Below, one piece after another: positions 16,409-25,725 of a stretch of DNA of 64,000 nt; position 1 is the stretch's first letter, and every line of letters begins with the position of its first letter. Location: NCBI RefSeq assembly GCF_002742645.2, contig NZ_CP033875.1, positions 3,140,001-3,204,000 on the forward strand, given 5' to 3'. A program made the translations under genes and the position numbers. The notes under the pieces were generated by a model that worked only from the letters and a program-made list of their open reading frames with translations, had not been told where the DNA came from and did no database searches. Origin of the DNA: Caulobacter sp. FWC26. Lineage in GTDB: Bacteria > Pseudomonadota > Alphaproteobacteria > Caulobacterales > Caulobacteraceae.

Positions 16409-17965
16409 TCACCGACCGGGACGCGCGAAGGCCGCGACTCGCGCACGCGCCGCGTGGACAGGGTTTTCCGCCAATCGTGCGTGATGGTCGGGGGCTTGCA
16501 TCGACGGCTCGCGACCGCCAAGGCGGAAAGCGCCTACGCGGTTCGAGAGGTCCGCCGCCTCGACACGGAGCGCATGGGTGGCGTCGGTCGATTGGGAGAC
16601 CATCGCCGCGTTGCGCTGAGTGACCTGATCCAGCTGGGTGACCGCCGCGTTCACCTGCCCTAGAGCCGTAGCCTGTTCACTCGCCGACGCCGCGATCGCA
16701 TTCACAAGCTCGTCGATACCACCCACCTTCTCGTGGATTCCGCGCAGCGCCTCCCCGGTCTGACCGACAAGGTCGACGCCCTCGCTGACCTGGCGGCTGC
16801 TCTCGGTGATCAAAGACTTGATGTCACTGGCGGCCTGAGCCGAGCGTTGAGCCAGGGCGCGCACTTCCTGAGCGACCACCGCAAAACCCTTGCCCGAGTC
16901 GCCAGCGCGTGCGGCTTCGACACCCGCGTTGAGCGCCAACAGGTTCGTCTGGAAGGCGATCTCGTCGATCATGCCCAGGATTTGGTTCACCTGCTGCGAT
17001 TGAGCCTCGATCTTGGTCATCGCTTGCGCGGCGCGGGTGACGATGTCGCCAGAGCGTTCAGCCTCGGCCGAAGCCTCGCCCACCCGAGACGACACTTCTC
17101 GGGCGCTTCTGGCTGTCTTGCCGACGGCGCTCGTCAACTGCTCGACGGCCGCGGCCGTCTGTTCCAGCGTCGCGGCCTGTTGCTCGGTGCGCTGGGACAG
17201 GTCCTCGGCGCTCCGGGCGATCTCGTCAGCCCCTGCCCTGATGCCGCCCGAGGCTTGTTCGACCGCCCGCATGGCCTCGGCCAGCGCATTGGCGGCCTGC
17301 TCGAAGTCCACCTTCAGGCTTTTGAACTCCGGCGCCAGATCGCCCTCGACACGCGCGGAAAGGTCGCCGGCCGCCAACCGCGCCAAGGCTTCGCCAACGG
17401 CCTTCACCGCCACCGCCTGGCGATGTTCGACCTCTTCGCGCTCGCGCTCCATCGCCTCGCGCTCCTCGAGGAGCACATCGATGTAGGTCGAGACCGATAG
17501 GTCCATGTCCAGAAACGCCGCCTTGATCAGCGCCGAAAGGCTATCAGCCAGATCAGCGTCCGCCTTGGCGCTGCTGAACAGCCCCTTGGCGCGCTTGGTC
17601 ACGATTGCGCGGGTGAGTTCGTCGACAACGACGGCGTAGCCGCCGATGTACCATCGCGGCGCGATATCAAAGTCGGCGTGCGCTCGCCCGATGCGCTCAA
17701 CGTCCCGCACATACCCCTCGCCATAATCGGCTTGCGCGATACGACGCCAATGCGCGCTCTGCGCTCGCTCGGCGCTGGCCATATGGCTATCGTCGCGGAA
17801 CTTGGCGCGCGTGTCCGGAGACAGCCGAACCTGGCTGTAGAACTTCCCCAGGGCCGCGCCGATCTCAGCGTCGATCACCGGTTTGATCGCGCGCAGGTGA
17901 GCGCGAGACCGCTCGTCGAAGCGCATAAAGGCCATCCGCTGATCAAGCTTGGCGTGGGCGCTCAT
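16409..17965 (-). CDS. Globin-coupled methyl-accepting chemotaxis protein (HemAT-like aerotaxis receptor)
   Basis: 518 residues from the ATG at 17965 (MSAHAKLDQR), with GGAG seven bases upstream. There is no membrane segment. Residues about 15-165 form a protoglobin-type heme sensor: FDERSRAHLRAIKPVIDAEI, FYSQVRLSPD and the heme-ligand helix ERIGRAHADFDIAPRWYIGG, whose His is the probable proximal ligand. A HAMP-like linker and full MA domain follow ([20 protein letters not shown]). Receptors of this class direct oxygen taxis from the cytoplasm. The C-terminus lacks a CheR/CheB pentapeptide, unlike the PAS receptor at 3700-5484. A weak CtrA-like TTAA-N7-TGAA occurs near 18023. Confidence 0.92.
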   Translation of the reverse strand: MSAHAKLDQRMAFMRFDERSRAHLRAIKPVIDAEIGAALGKFYSQVRLSPDTRAKFRDDSHMASAERAQSAHWRRIAQADYGEGYVRDVERIGRAHADFDIAPRWYIGGYAVVVDELTRAIVTKRAKGLFSSAKADADLADSLSALIKAAFLDMDLSVSTYIDVLLEEREAMEREREEVEHRQAVAVKAVGEALARLAAGDLSARVEGDLAPEFKSLKVDFEQAANALAEAMRAVEQASGGIRAGADEIARSAEDLSQRTEQQAATLEQTAAAVEQLTSAVGKTARSAREVSSRVGEASAEAERSGDIVTRAAQAMTKIEAQSQQVNQILGMIDEIAFQTNLLALNAGVEAARAGDSGKGFAVVAQEVRALAQRSAQAASDIKSLITESSRQVSEGVDLVGQTGEALRGIHEKVGGIDELVNAIAASASEQATALGQVNAAVTQLDQVTQRNAAMVSQSTDATHALRVEAADLSNRVGAFRLGGREPSMQAPDHHARLAENPVHAARARVAAFARPGR

Positions 17966-18199
17966 GCCAGGGCTCCGACTCATTGGTAAGGATTGATTGA
18001 CCACGTTGGTGAACGGAATCTGTTAACCAAGATTGAAGTCCGCCACGATGCGCCGCGTGGCCGCACCATCGCGCGGTTTGAGGACCCGCTTCTCGCAATC
18101 TTCGCCGCGAACAGAACCAAGCTGCGCCTTGGCGCGTTTTGGGCTTGTCAGGGCCGTGGCGGCGCTTGGATATAACCGGGACTTAACCCCAAGGACTTC

Positions 18200-19315
18200 A
18201 TGGCGCTTCCGGCGGACTTCACCTTGACCGAACAGGACGGACGCTCCGCGGTCATCCTCAGCGGCGACTGGACCGCGCGGGGACTTTTTGACGCGGGGCC
18301 CCGGCTGGCCAAAGCGTTGGAGGACCACCCCGACCTAAGCCTTGACCTGACCGGGGTGAACCGCTGCGACACCGCAGGCGCCTATGCGATCCTGCGCGCG
18401 ACTGGCGACCGGCTCCAAGTCGACAGGATCAACGCTCGAAAGCAAATCCTTCGCCTCCTAGAACTGGTCGGCGCAGCAATTCAGGTCGAGCCGGAGCACA
18501 CCGCGCAGCGGGGCGGCCTTTACGCCTTGCTTGAGCGGATCGGGCGCGGCGTGTTCGGGCTGTTCGCCGATGGCTATGGCACCCTGATCTTCCTGGGGCA
18601 CCTGCTGGTCGCCCTAGGCCGTAGCGTCGTTTCGCCGCGCCGCATCCGTTGGGCGCCGATCATTGCGCTCTGTGAGCGGGCCGGGCTGGACGCCATGCCC
18701 ATCGTCGCGACGACTACGTTCTTCATCGGCGCGGTAGTGGGCCTCCTCGGCGCCAACATGCTCACCGACTTCGGCGCCCAGGTTTATGCCGTCGAGCTGA
18801 TCGGCATCTCGGTCATGCGGGAATTCAACATCCTGATCACCGCCATCCTGCTCGCAGGCCGGTCGGCCTCCAGCTTCGCGGCCGAGATTGGTTCGATGAA
18901 GATGAACCAGGAGATCGACGCCATGCAGGTCATGGGCGTCGACCCCTATGAGGCGCTGGTGCTGCCGCGCTTTGCGGCGCTGTTGTTCACGATTCCCCTG
19001 CTCACCTTCGTGGCCACGATCGCCGGTCTGGCGGGCGGCATCCTCGTGGTCTGGAGCGTCCTGGACCTTTCGCCAACCTTCTTCCTCCAGCGCATCGTCG
19101 ACTATGTGGGCGCGACCCACTTCTGGATCGGCCTCTCCAAGGCGCCGGTCATGGCCATGGTCATCGCCGCCATCGGCTGTCGCCAGGGGATGGAGGTCGG
19201 CAACGACGTGGAGTCGCTGGGGCGTCGCGTGACGGCGTCAGTGGTCCACGCCATCTTCGCCATCATCCTGATCGATGCGATCTTCGCCCTGATCTACATG
19301 GAGCTGGACATATGA
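18200..19315 (+). CDS. mlaE: MlaE-type lipid ABC permease with N-terminal STAS-like domain
   Basis: 371 residues. The first ~100 residues are STAS-like (VILSGDWTARGLFDAGPRLA, LDLTGVNRCDTAGAYAILRA), the domain that in other bacteria is separate MlaB. The rest is the MlaE permease with about five or six helices and the conserved LAGRSASSFAAEIGSMKMNQ and EIDAMQVMGVDPYEALVLPR. It works with MlaF and MlaD encoded next to move phospholipid between the inner and outer membranes. The next gene starts four bases before this stop, so the genes are translationally coupled. Confidence 0.93.
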   Translation: MALPADFTLTEQDGRSAVILSGDWTARGLFDAGPRLAKALEDHPDLSLDLTGVNRCDTAGAYAILRATGDRLQVDRINARKQILRLLELVGAAIQVEPEHTAQRGGLYALLERIGRGVFGLFADGYGTLIFLGHLLVALGRSVVSPRRIRWAPIIALCERAGLDAMPIVATTTFFIGAVVGLLGANMLTDFGAQVYAVELIGISVMREFNILITAILLAGRSASSFAAEIGSMKMNQEIDAMQVMGVDPYEALVLPRFAALLFTIPLLTFVATIAGLAGGILVVWSVLDLSPTFFLQRIVDYVGATHFWIGLSKAPVMAMVIAAIGCRQGMEVGNDVESLGRRVTASVVHAIFAIILIDAIFALIYMELDI

Positions 19316-20148
19316 CCGGCTCGGCCGCCTCCGCGCCGCTCGCCGAAGCGCCGGACGTTGACAAGTATCCGATCGAGGTCCGAGGCCTTGTCTCGCGGTT
19401 CGGCGACAACGTCATCCACGACGGCCTCGACCTGAAGGTCGAGCGCGGCGAAATCCTGGGAGTCGTCGGAGGTTCGGGCACCGGAAAATCGGTTCTGCTC
19501 AACAGCATCATCGGCTTGAAGACGCCGGACGACGGCCATGTCCGCCTATTCGGAAGCGACATGCGCACCGCTTCCAGACGTCGCTGGTCATCGGTCGAGC
19601 GCCGATGGGGCGTCCTCTTCCAGCAGGGCGCGCTGTTCTCCAATCTCACGGTCCGCGAGAATGTGTCGGCGCCCCTTTTCGAGCACACGCAACTTCCGCG
19701 CAGCGAAGTCGAAGCGATCGCGGACTTGAAGATCGCGATGGTGGGTCTGCCGGCTCGCGCAGCGACGTTGAAGCCTGCGGAACTGTCAGGCGGTATGCGA
19801 AAGCGCGCAGGCCTCGCCCGGGCTCTGGCGATGGACCCGGAACTGTTGTTCCTGGACGAACCGACCGCAGGCCTCGACCCGATCGGCGCCCAAGCGTTCG
19901 ACGCCCTGATCCAGGACCTATCCAATAGCCTGGAACTGACGGTGTTCATGATCACCCATGACCTGGACAGCCTCTACACGATCACCGATCGCGTGGCGGT
20001 GCTGGCCGACAAAAAGGTGGTCGCCGTGGCGCCGGTTCGCGAACTGGAGCGTTCGGAACATCCCTGGATCAAGCAATACTTCCTAGGCCCCCGAGGGCGC
20101 GCCGCCGCGGCCGCCGAGGAACTGGCCGAGTCGAGGACCGACTACTGA
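19312..20148 (+). CDS. mlaF: MlaF-type ABC transporter ATPase
   Basis: 278 residues. Walker A GGSGTGKS (about 53-60), signature LSGGMRKRAGLARALAMDP, Walker B LLFLDEPTAGLDP and the switch His in FMITHDLDS are all present. GMRKR in the signature is typical of the Mla/MCE ATPases. It energises the MlaE permease encoded upstream. It overlaps both neighbours, four bases with mlaE and one base with mlaD (TGATG), consistent with a single mRNA. Confidence 0.95.
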   Translation: MTGSAASAPLAEAPDVDKYPIEVRGLVSRFGDNVIHDGLDLKVERGEILGVVGGSGTGKSVLLNSIIGLKTPDDGHVRLFGSDMRTASRRRWSSVERRWGVLFQQGALFSNLTVRENVSAPLFEHTQLPRSEVEAIADLKIAMVGLPARAATLKPAELSGGMRKRAGLARALAMDPELLFLDEPTAGLDPIGAQAFDALIQDLSNSLELTVFMITHDLDSLYTITDRVAVLADKKVVAVAPVRELERSEHPWIKQYFLGPRGRAAAAAEELAESRTDY

Positions 20149-21086
20149 TGGAAAGAAACGCCAACTACGCCCTTGTCGGGGCTATTTCGCTGGCGCTCTT
20201 CATGGGCCTGGTGATCTTCGTCGTCTGGCTCGCGAAACTGAGCTTCAATCGCGACTACGACCTCTACGATGTCCTGTTCGTCGGCCCGGTGCGCGGGCTC
20301 TCGGAGGGCGGCGAGGTCCACTTCAATGGCATCAAGGTCGGCGAAGTGACGCGGATCGAACTCGATAAGACCGATCCCAATCGGGTCATCGCGCGCGTGC
20401 GCGTCACTTCGGACGTACCGATCAAGGTGGACAGCTTCGCCACGCTGGAACCGCAAGGGATCACGGGCGTGAACTACGTGCAGATCACGGCGGGCTCGCC
20501 CAACAAGGAGCTGCTGAAGGACACGGTGAAGAACGGCAAGGTGCCGGTCCTTCGCAGCCAGCGCAGCGCCCTGTCGGACTTGCTGGAAGGCGGCGGCACC
20601 GTACTGACGCGGACCATTGAGGCGCTGGATCGCGTCAACCGCGTGCTATCGGACAAGAACATCAAGAGCTTTGGCGCGACGATGACCAACGTCCAGGCCG
20701 TCACCCAGGAAATGCGTGATCGCAAGGCGATCTTCGCCGACGCGCAGAAGACGTTGCAGAGCATCGACCAGACCGCGCAGTCGATCACCGAGCTCTCCAA
20801 CAGCGCCAACCGGCTGGTCGATGGCGACGCCAAGCGCACCCTCCAGGAGTTGGGCGACGCTGCGACCGAACTGAAGGCCGCCACCAAGGATGCTCGCGGC
20901 ATGGTCTCAAAGCTGGAAGGCCCGACCAGCGACTTCGCCACGACCGGCCTGCCGCAACTGTCGGCCGCCATCGTCACCCTGCAGTCGGCCGCCGAGTCCT
21001 TGGACCGTCTGGTCGGCGAGGTGGAACAGAACCCTCGCGGCGTTGTCGGCAAGGCGCCCGCCAAGGAAGTGGAGGTCAAGCCGTGA
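20148..21086 (+). CDS. mlaD: MlaD-type MCE-domain protein
   Basis: 312 residues with one N-terminal membrane helix (about 8-28, YALVGAISLALFMGLVIFVV) and a single MCE domain (about 40-118: VRGLSEGGEVHFNGIKVGEV, ATLEPQGITGVNYVQI). A long helical tail follows (about 150-290, ITELSNSANRLVDGDAKRTL) that would bridge the periplasm. MCE proteins hold lipids between permease and outer membrane. It is longer than E. coli MlaD and more like the PqiB/LetB-related single-MCE forms of alphaproteobacteria. No mlaC is present in this operon. Confidence 0.93.
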   Translation: MERNANYALVGAISLALFMGLVIFVVWLAKLSFNRDYDLYDVLFVGPVRGLSEGGEVHFNGIKVGEVTRIELDKTDPNRVIARVRVTSDVPIKVDSFATLEPQGITGVNYVQITAGSPNKELLKDTVKNGKVPVLRSQRSALSDLLEGGGTVLTRTIEALDRVNRVLSDKNIKSFGATMTNVQAVTQEMRDRKAIFADAQKTLQSIDQTAQSITELSNSANRLVDGDAKRTLQELGDAATELKAATKDARGMVSKLEGPTSDFATTGLPQLSAAIVTLQSAAESLDRLVGEVEQNPRGVVGKAPAKEVEVKP

Positions 21087-21733
21087 TCCCGATGAACCGC
21101 AAGATCGCGCGTGGCGCCATCAAGGCCGTAATTGTGGTGGCGGCCGCCGCCAGTCTTTCGGCCTGTATCAGCGTCTTCCCGAAGACCGATCCGGTCAGCC
21201 TGTACCGCTTCGGCCAAGCTGAGGTCCGCGCCGAGAAAGCCCCGGCCGGCGCCATGTTCGGCGTGATGAAGGCGCCCACGGTGTTCACCCGCCCCTCCGC
21301 CGGCGATCGGCTGTTGACGAGCACCAACGGCGAAGTCGCCTACATCGCCGACGCCCGCTGGGTCTCGCCGGCCTTCGTGCTGTTTGAAGAGGCCGTCGCC
21401 AGCGCTTTCCAGAACGACGCCGGTCGCGCGCGTCTGATCGGTCGGGGCGAGATCGCCAAGGCCGACCTTGTTCTCCGTCTGGAGGTTCGGACCTTCGAGG
21501 CGCAGTACGTCAACGGCCCAAAGTCGGCGCCTGAGATCGTCGTACGCGTACGCGGCGTGCTCAACCGCAACCAAGACCGGGCTCTCGTGGGCGACCAGAT
21601 CTTCGAGGCCCGCGTAAAGGCCACCGACAACCGCGTCTCGGCGATCGTGCCCGCCTATGATCAGGCCGTGGCCAAGGTGCTGGGCGACGTCGTGACCTGG
21701 GTGAACGCGTCAGGATCCGGGATCCAGAACTAA
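21083..21733 (+). CDS. ABC-type transport auxiliary lipoprotein (PqiC-like)
   Basis: 216 residues. A signal peptide with lipobox LSAC (Cys28) makes it a lipoprotein. The body (TDPVSLYRFG, SPAFVLFEEAVASAFQNDAG, DLVLRLEVRTFEAQYVNG) matches the PqiC/ABC-auxiliary family that sits in the outer membrane and docks with MCE proteins. It overlaps mlaD by four bases and ends the operon. Its stop overlaps the stop of the convergent NUDIX gene by three bases (21731-21732 shared, span 21730-21733). With no MlaC or MlaA nearby, it may provide the outer-membrane end of this system. Confidence 0.85.
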   Translation: MIPMNRKIARGAIKAVIVVAAAASLSACISVFPKTDPVSLYRFGQAEVRAEKAPAGAMFGVMKAPTVFTRPSAGDRLLTSTNGEVAYIADARWVSPAFVLFEEAVASAFQNDAGRARLIGRGEIAKADLVLRLEVRTFEAQYVNGPKSAPEIVVRVRGVLNRNQDRALVGDQIFEARVKATDNRVSAIVPAYDQAVAKVLGDVVTWVNASGSGIQN

Positions 21734-22494
21734 AGCGCTTCCAAGGGCTCCGTGACGGCGCCGTAGCCGGCGTCGTCGGGGATACGCAGAACGCGCCCGT
21801 CGACCCACGGCTCTACCGTCACGAGCGGTCGACTCAGCGAGCGCGACACCGCGTCGACGGGATCCCGGCTCTCGGCGAGCAGCTGGAGATTCATCCGTGT
21901 CGGGAAGATTACCTTGCGCTGGCCGGACGCCGCCAGTTCCAGCGCCTGGCTCGGCGCGATCCATTCGGCGTCCACAGCCTCATGCCCGTCGCAGATTGCC
22001 TGCTGCGCCAGCGGCGCGTGGGCGACATAGAACCAGGTGTCGAAGCGCTTGGGCATCAGCTTGGGCGTGATCCAGCGTGCAAAAACCGTCAGCGCCGACA
22101 GGTCGAGCTTAAGCCCCAGGTCCTCGACCACGTCGATAAAGGCGACCTTGTCGTCGGCGACAGCGGCGCGAATGTCCTTGGCCGCCTCGCCCGCGTAAAA
22201 GGCTCCGTCGCGATCGCGGGCCAGGAGTATGCCCGCCTCTTCATAGGCTTCGCGGATCGCGGCGATGCGCAGGGCCGCGCCATCAAGATCGTCTGCATCG
22301 AAGCCGATCGCGAGATCGCGCCAGCGCGGGTCACTGTCGCCTTGGTGGCTCTTGCCGCCCGGAAAGACCAGCGCCCCGGCCGCGAAGTCGATCTGGTGAT
22401 GCCGCTTCACCATCAGAACCTCGAACGTCGGCGCGTCTCGAAGCAGCAGTATGGTGGCGGCGGGGCGGATCACCCCTGTTGATGACTCAGGCAT
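21730..22494 (-). CDS. NUDIX hydrolase (NUDT19/NUDT7-like)
   Basis: 254 residues from the ATG at 22494 (MPESSTGVIRPAATILLL); an extension to 22647 is not supported. The NUDIX box is split by an insertion as in NUDT19/RP2-type proteins: GALVFPGGKSHQGD, then AAIREAYEEAGILLARD. The REAYEEAG metal-binding core is intact. NUDT7/19 relatives cleave CoA derivatives, but this bacterial member could act on other nucleoside diphosphate compounds. The gene is convergent with the Mla operon and its stop overlaps that operon's last stop. Confidence 0.85.
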   Translation of the reverse strand: MPESSTGVIRPAATILLLRDAPTFEVLMVKRHHQIDFAAGALVFPGGKSHQGDSDPRWRDLAIGFDADDLDGAALRIAAIREAYEEAGILLARDRDGAFYAGEAAKDIRAAVADDKVAFIDVVEDLGLKLDLSALTVFARWITPKLMPKRFDTWFYVAHAPLAQQAICDGHEAVDAEWIAPSQALELAASGQRKVIFPTRMNLQLLAESRDPVDAVSRSLSRPLVTVEPWVDGRVLRIPDDAGYGAVTEPLEAL

Positions 22495-22564
22495 GGCATG
22501 AAGTCTGGCGCCGGCGGCGACGCTTGCCCAGGCCTCTTTCGAACAACCGTTCGGCGGCGTGACG

Positions 22565-23698
22565 TCAAGCCGACTGGGCTCGACGCTTGGTGGCGCTGCG
22601 GTCCATCCGCTCCAGCAGGTACTCGCTGTCCTCACGCGACGCCACATGTGTCGAGGTCAGGAAGCGCTGGATCATGTGCTCCTGGAACCGCTCGCGGTCA
22701 TGCGCGCCGCCATCGAATTCCAGGCCATGGAAGGCGTCCACGCCCGCCCGGAACGCCGAATAGAGGCGCGGCGGAAGACCCGCGCGCTCGCAGATGGCCT
22801 TCAGCCCCAGGGGGCCGGCGTCGTGGATCATCAGCCAGGTGCGGTGATGCGGAACCCCGGCAAGCTCGGCGACGGCCCACTCGAAAAAGGTCATGTGGCC
22901 ATGCGCCAAGGCGCGCAGGATCAGGGATGGGGACAGCCGCCCCATCTTGTTGAGGTGAGCCACGAACGCCTTGGGATCGCTCGTGCGACCAGCCTGATCG
23001 ACCAGATCGATCGTCGCCCGCTCCTTGGCGCCCAGGACCAACTCCATGGTCCGCTCAGGGGAAAGCGCGTGGGCGGTCAGGATGTGGTCGCGCAACTGCT
23101 CGCCGACCATGTCGATCAGACGCTCGGTGACCGCCAGCGGCAAGGCCGAGCGATAGGCCACCGCCTGCAGCACCTGCTCGGACTTGGCGAAGCGGTCGAG
23201 CGCCTTCTGCAGAGTCACCTCGGAGAAGCGGGCGTTGTCGTTGGCGCAAACCGTCGCAACGACGTCCTCGCCGCCCTGCTCCACCAGCAGCGTCGTGATC
23301 TTGCTCGACAGTTTCGGGCGCTTGGCGACGGCCATCTGGCGCACGGGCCCACCCACCTTCACGATCTCGGCGAGGTCGGCGTCAGTGAAGACCGGCGAAA
23401 AGCTGATGATCGGCAGGCTGACGCTCTCGACATCGCGCGCCAGCCGCATAGCGACGTCGGGCGGCAGGGCCAGAGAGTTCTTCAGCGTCACGGCCATGGC
23501 CCGCCGGACCAGCTCGGCCGCGTCTGCGGCCATGACCCGCAGGATGTCGTGCGCAATCTGACGCTCGTCCTCGCTCAGGACCGTGCGGTCAATGCTGCGA
23601 CAGAGCTTGTGCGCCGCCAGGGCGCGCTCGTCGGGCGTCGCGCCCTTCACGAGCATGCGGATGTCGGCGTCGGTGAGTGCAGCGCGTGTGGTGGCCAT
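22565..23698 (-). CDS. DUF2336 protein
   Basis: 377 residues from the ATG at 23698; a GTG at 23731 with GAGG close by is an alternative. The whole length reads as alpha-helical repeats typical of the alphaproteobacterial DUF2336 family, for example HKLCRSIDRTVLSEDERQIA, VRRAMAVTLKNSLALPPDVA and PVFTDADLAEIVKVG. Function is unknown; the family is common in Caulobacterales and Rhodospirillales. It is divergent from the hybrid histidine kinase at 23852, which suggests shared control. No membrane segment or signal peptide. Confidence 0.8.
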   Translation of the reverse strand: MATTRAALTDADIRMLVKGATPDERALAAHKLCRSIDRTVLSEDERQIAHDILRVMAADAAELVRRAMAVTLKNSLALPPDVAMRLARDVESVSLPIISFSPVFTDADLAEIVKVGGPVRQMAVAKRPKLSSKITTLLVEQGGEDVVATVCANDNARFSEVTLQKALDRFAKSEQVLQAVAYRSALPLAVTERLIDMVGEQLRDHILTAHALSPERTMELVLGAKERATIDLVDQAGRTSDPKAFVAHLNKMGRLSPSLILRALAHGHMTFFEWAVAELAGVPHHRTWLMIHDAGPLGLKAICERAGLPPRLYSAFRAGVDAFHGLEFDGGAHDRERFQEHMIQRFLTSTHVASREDSEYLLERMDRSATKRRAQSA

Positions 23699-23851
23699 GG
23701 GTCGCCCGCTGGGAGCTATGCGTTGAGTCACATCCTCGACGGTTAGGCTTAATGATTGTTTGAGCCAGGAAGCTGTGGATTAACGATAAGCCGTAACGCG
23801 ATGCAAACCACGCTCGCCTAGGGTTCGCCCTCAACCGAGAGGAGCGCGACC

Positions 23852-25642
23852 TTGCTCGCCGAGCGCCGCCCAACCATGTCACCGACGGACGGCGCCCAGT
23901 TGGTCAAGGCCCTGGACGCGCAGGCCGCGCTGTTGCCTTACGCGCTGGCGGTTTTCGCGGTCAGCCTGCCCCTATTCGTCTGGGTCGGATCCTTCGCGGC
24001 CAACCCGCTATGGATGACCGCGAGCTTCGCCATCTTCGCCATCAACTGGGGCGTGTTCTACGCCGCCGTGAACTGGTTGCGCGACGAAGGGTCGCTGGAC
24101 CTGGCGCGCCGCGCCCGCGTGCAAGTGATGTGCGGCGTGCTCTGGTCGCTGGCGGTGATCCAGATTTCGGCTTTCGCCCAACATGCCGGGCCCGCCCGCG
24201 ACACGCTGCTGCTGATGGCGACCGCCGGCGCAGTGCTCTGCGCTTTCTTCGCCGCGCCCTACCTGCCAGGCCTGCTGATCATCGCGCCGCTGGCCGCCGC
24301 CGGACCGCTGACGGCGCAATTCTCGCGCCCTGACAGCCACCAGGCCGGCGAGCTGACCTGGGGCGCCACCGCCTTGGCGATGACGCTGGCCCTGATCCTC
24401 AACCGGATGTTCCGCCGCCAACACGACCTGGCCGTCGCGCACGAGCACCTGGTCGAAGAACGACTTCGGGTGCTGGACGAGGCCGAGCGCACCGCGCGCT
24501 CGAAGTCCGATATCGTCGCCACGCTCAGCCATGAGATCCGCAACGGCCTGACCGGCGTTACGCACGTCTTGGCCGCCGCCGCGGGACGAGGCGGGCGCGC
24601 CGCGCCTTCGCGCGAGCAGTTGAACGCCGCGCTCGACGCCGCCCAAGACCTTATCGCCGTCCTCAACGCCACGCTCGACTCCGAGACTGCCGAGACCGGG
24701 CGCCTGACGGTCGAGTCGCAGCCCTTCAACCCCGTCCGCCTGGTCCAGGACCTAGCCCTTCTCGACAAGCCTCACGCGGCGGCCAAGGGCCTGGAGCTGT
24801 CGGTTCACATCGACCCGCTGCTGCGCGGCGAGATCGGTGCGGCCGTCGCCGATCCGCTTCGCACCCGTCAGATCATCGCCAACCTTCTGGGCAATGCGGT
24901 GAAGTACACCGTTCGCGGCCGGATCGAAGTGCGGCTGGAAGTCCGCGAGGGGGTCGTCGCCATCGAGGTCGCCGACACCGGTCCAGGCCTGTCGAACGAG
25001 GAGATGGAGCAGGCTTTCGAGCCCTTCCGCCGGATCGAGCGCACCGGCGCGGGCGTCAATGGCGCGGGCCTTGGCCTGTCGCTGTCGCGCCAGCTCGCTC
25101 GCCTGATGGGCGGCGCTCTGGAGGCCCGTAGCGCGGTCGGCGTCGGCAGTTGCTTCACCCTCACCCTGCCCTTCGATCCGTCGGCGCGCTGTGAACTGGA
25201 ACAAGATCTCGACGCGGTCGTCACCGAGACGCCCGGCGCTCCGCGAATGCTCCGCGTGCTGATCGCTGAAGATGATGCTCTGAATGCAGCCATGCTGCGC
25301 GCGATCCTGGAACAGCTTGGGCACCAGGTGGTGCACGCCCAAAACGGTCGACGCGCGGCGGATCTGGCCAAGATCGCCGAGTTCGACCTGCTGATGCTCG
25401 ACCATCGGATGCCGATGATGGACGGCCCCGCCGCAGCGGCGACGCTGCGCGAAAGCGAAGGCCCCAATCAACTGACTCCGATCGTCGCCGTCATCGACGG
25501 CGAGGCCGAAGAAGCCGCCGAATTCCTGGAGGCCGGAGCCGATATCGTCCTGCGCAAGCCGGTCAGTGTGGCCGGCGTGGCGCGCGCCCTCGCCGACGCC
25601 GCCGCCCTGCATCGAAACGACCCCACCAGAGCCGCCGCCTGA
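23852..25642 (+). CDS. Membrane hybrid histidine kinase with C-terminal receiver
   Basis: 596 residues from the TTG at 23852, chosen because GAGGAG lies seven bases upstream; ATG at 23876 is the alternative. Up to six N-terminal helices (about 28-190) form a membrane module with no recognisable ligand domain. The kinase core has the H-box SHEIRNGLTG (His about 227), N-box NLLGNAVKYT, DTGPGLSNEE and GAGLGLSLSRQLARLMGG. The receiver carries IAEDD and LLMLDHRMPMMDG (phospho-Asp about 517) and a conserved Lys in VLRKPVS. It probably passes phosphate to a histidine phosphotransferase. Target unknown. Confidence 0.9.
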   Translation: MLAERRPTMSPTDGAQLVKALDAQAALLPYALAVFAVSLPLFVWVGSFAANPLWMTASFAIFAINWGVFYAAVNWLRDEGSLDLARRARVQVMCGVLWSLAVIQISAFAQHAGPARDTLLLMATAGAVLCAFFAAPYLPGLLIIAPLAAAGPLTAQFSRPDSHQAGELTWGATALAMTLALILNRMFRRQHDLAVAHEHLVEERLRVLDEAERTARSKSDIVATLSHEIRNGLTGVTHVLAAAAGRGGRAAPSREQLNAALDAAQDLIAVLNATLDSETAETGRLTVESQPFNPVRLVQDLALLDKPHAAAKGLELSVHIDPLLRGEIGAAVADPLRTRQIIANLLGNAVKYTVRGRIEVRLEVREGVVAIEVADTGPGLSNEEMEQAFEPFRRIERTGAGVNGAGLGLSLSRQLARLMGGALEARSAVGVGSCFTLTLPFDPSARCELEQDLDAVVTETPGAPRMLRVLIAEDDALNAAMLRAILEQLGHQVVHAQNGRRAADLAKIAEFDLLMLDHRMPMMDGPAAAATLRESEGPNQLTPIVAVIDGEAEEAAEFLEAGADIVLRKPVSVAGVARALADAAALHRNDPTRAAA

Positions 25643-25725
25643 CCTCAGATACCGTAGGGTAAGCCTTCCCTCGACGTTCCGTGTCGCCCATCCTCTCCGG
25701 TAACGAGAACAGATGGGAGGGAGCG

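Noticed and set aside
18021..18036. TTAA-N7-TGAA as a CtrA box before the globin-coupled receptor
   Set aside because: The second half-site is imperfect and the trailing C is missing, so it is mentioned only as a weak similarity.
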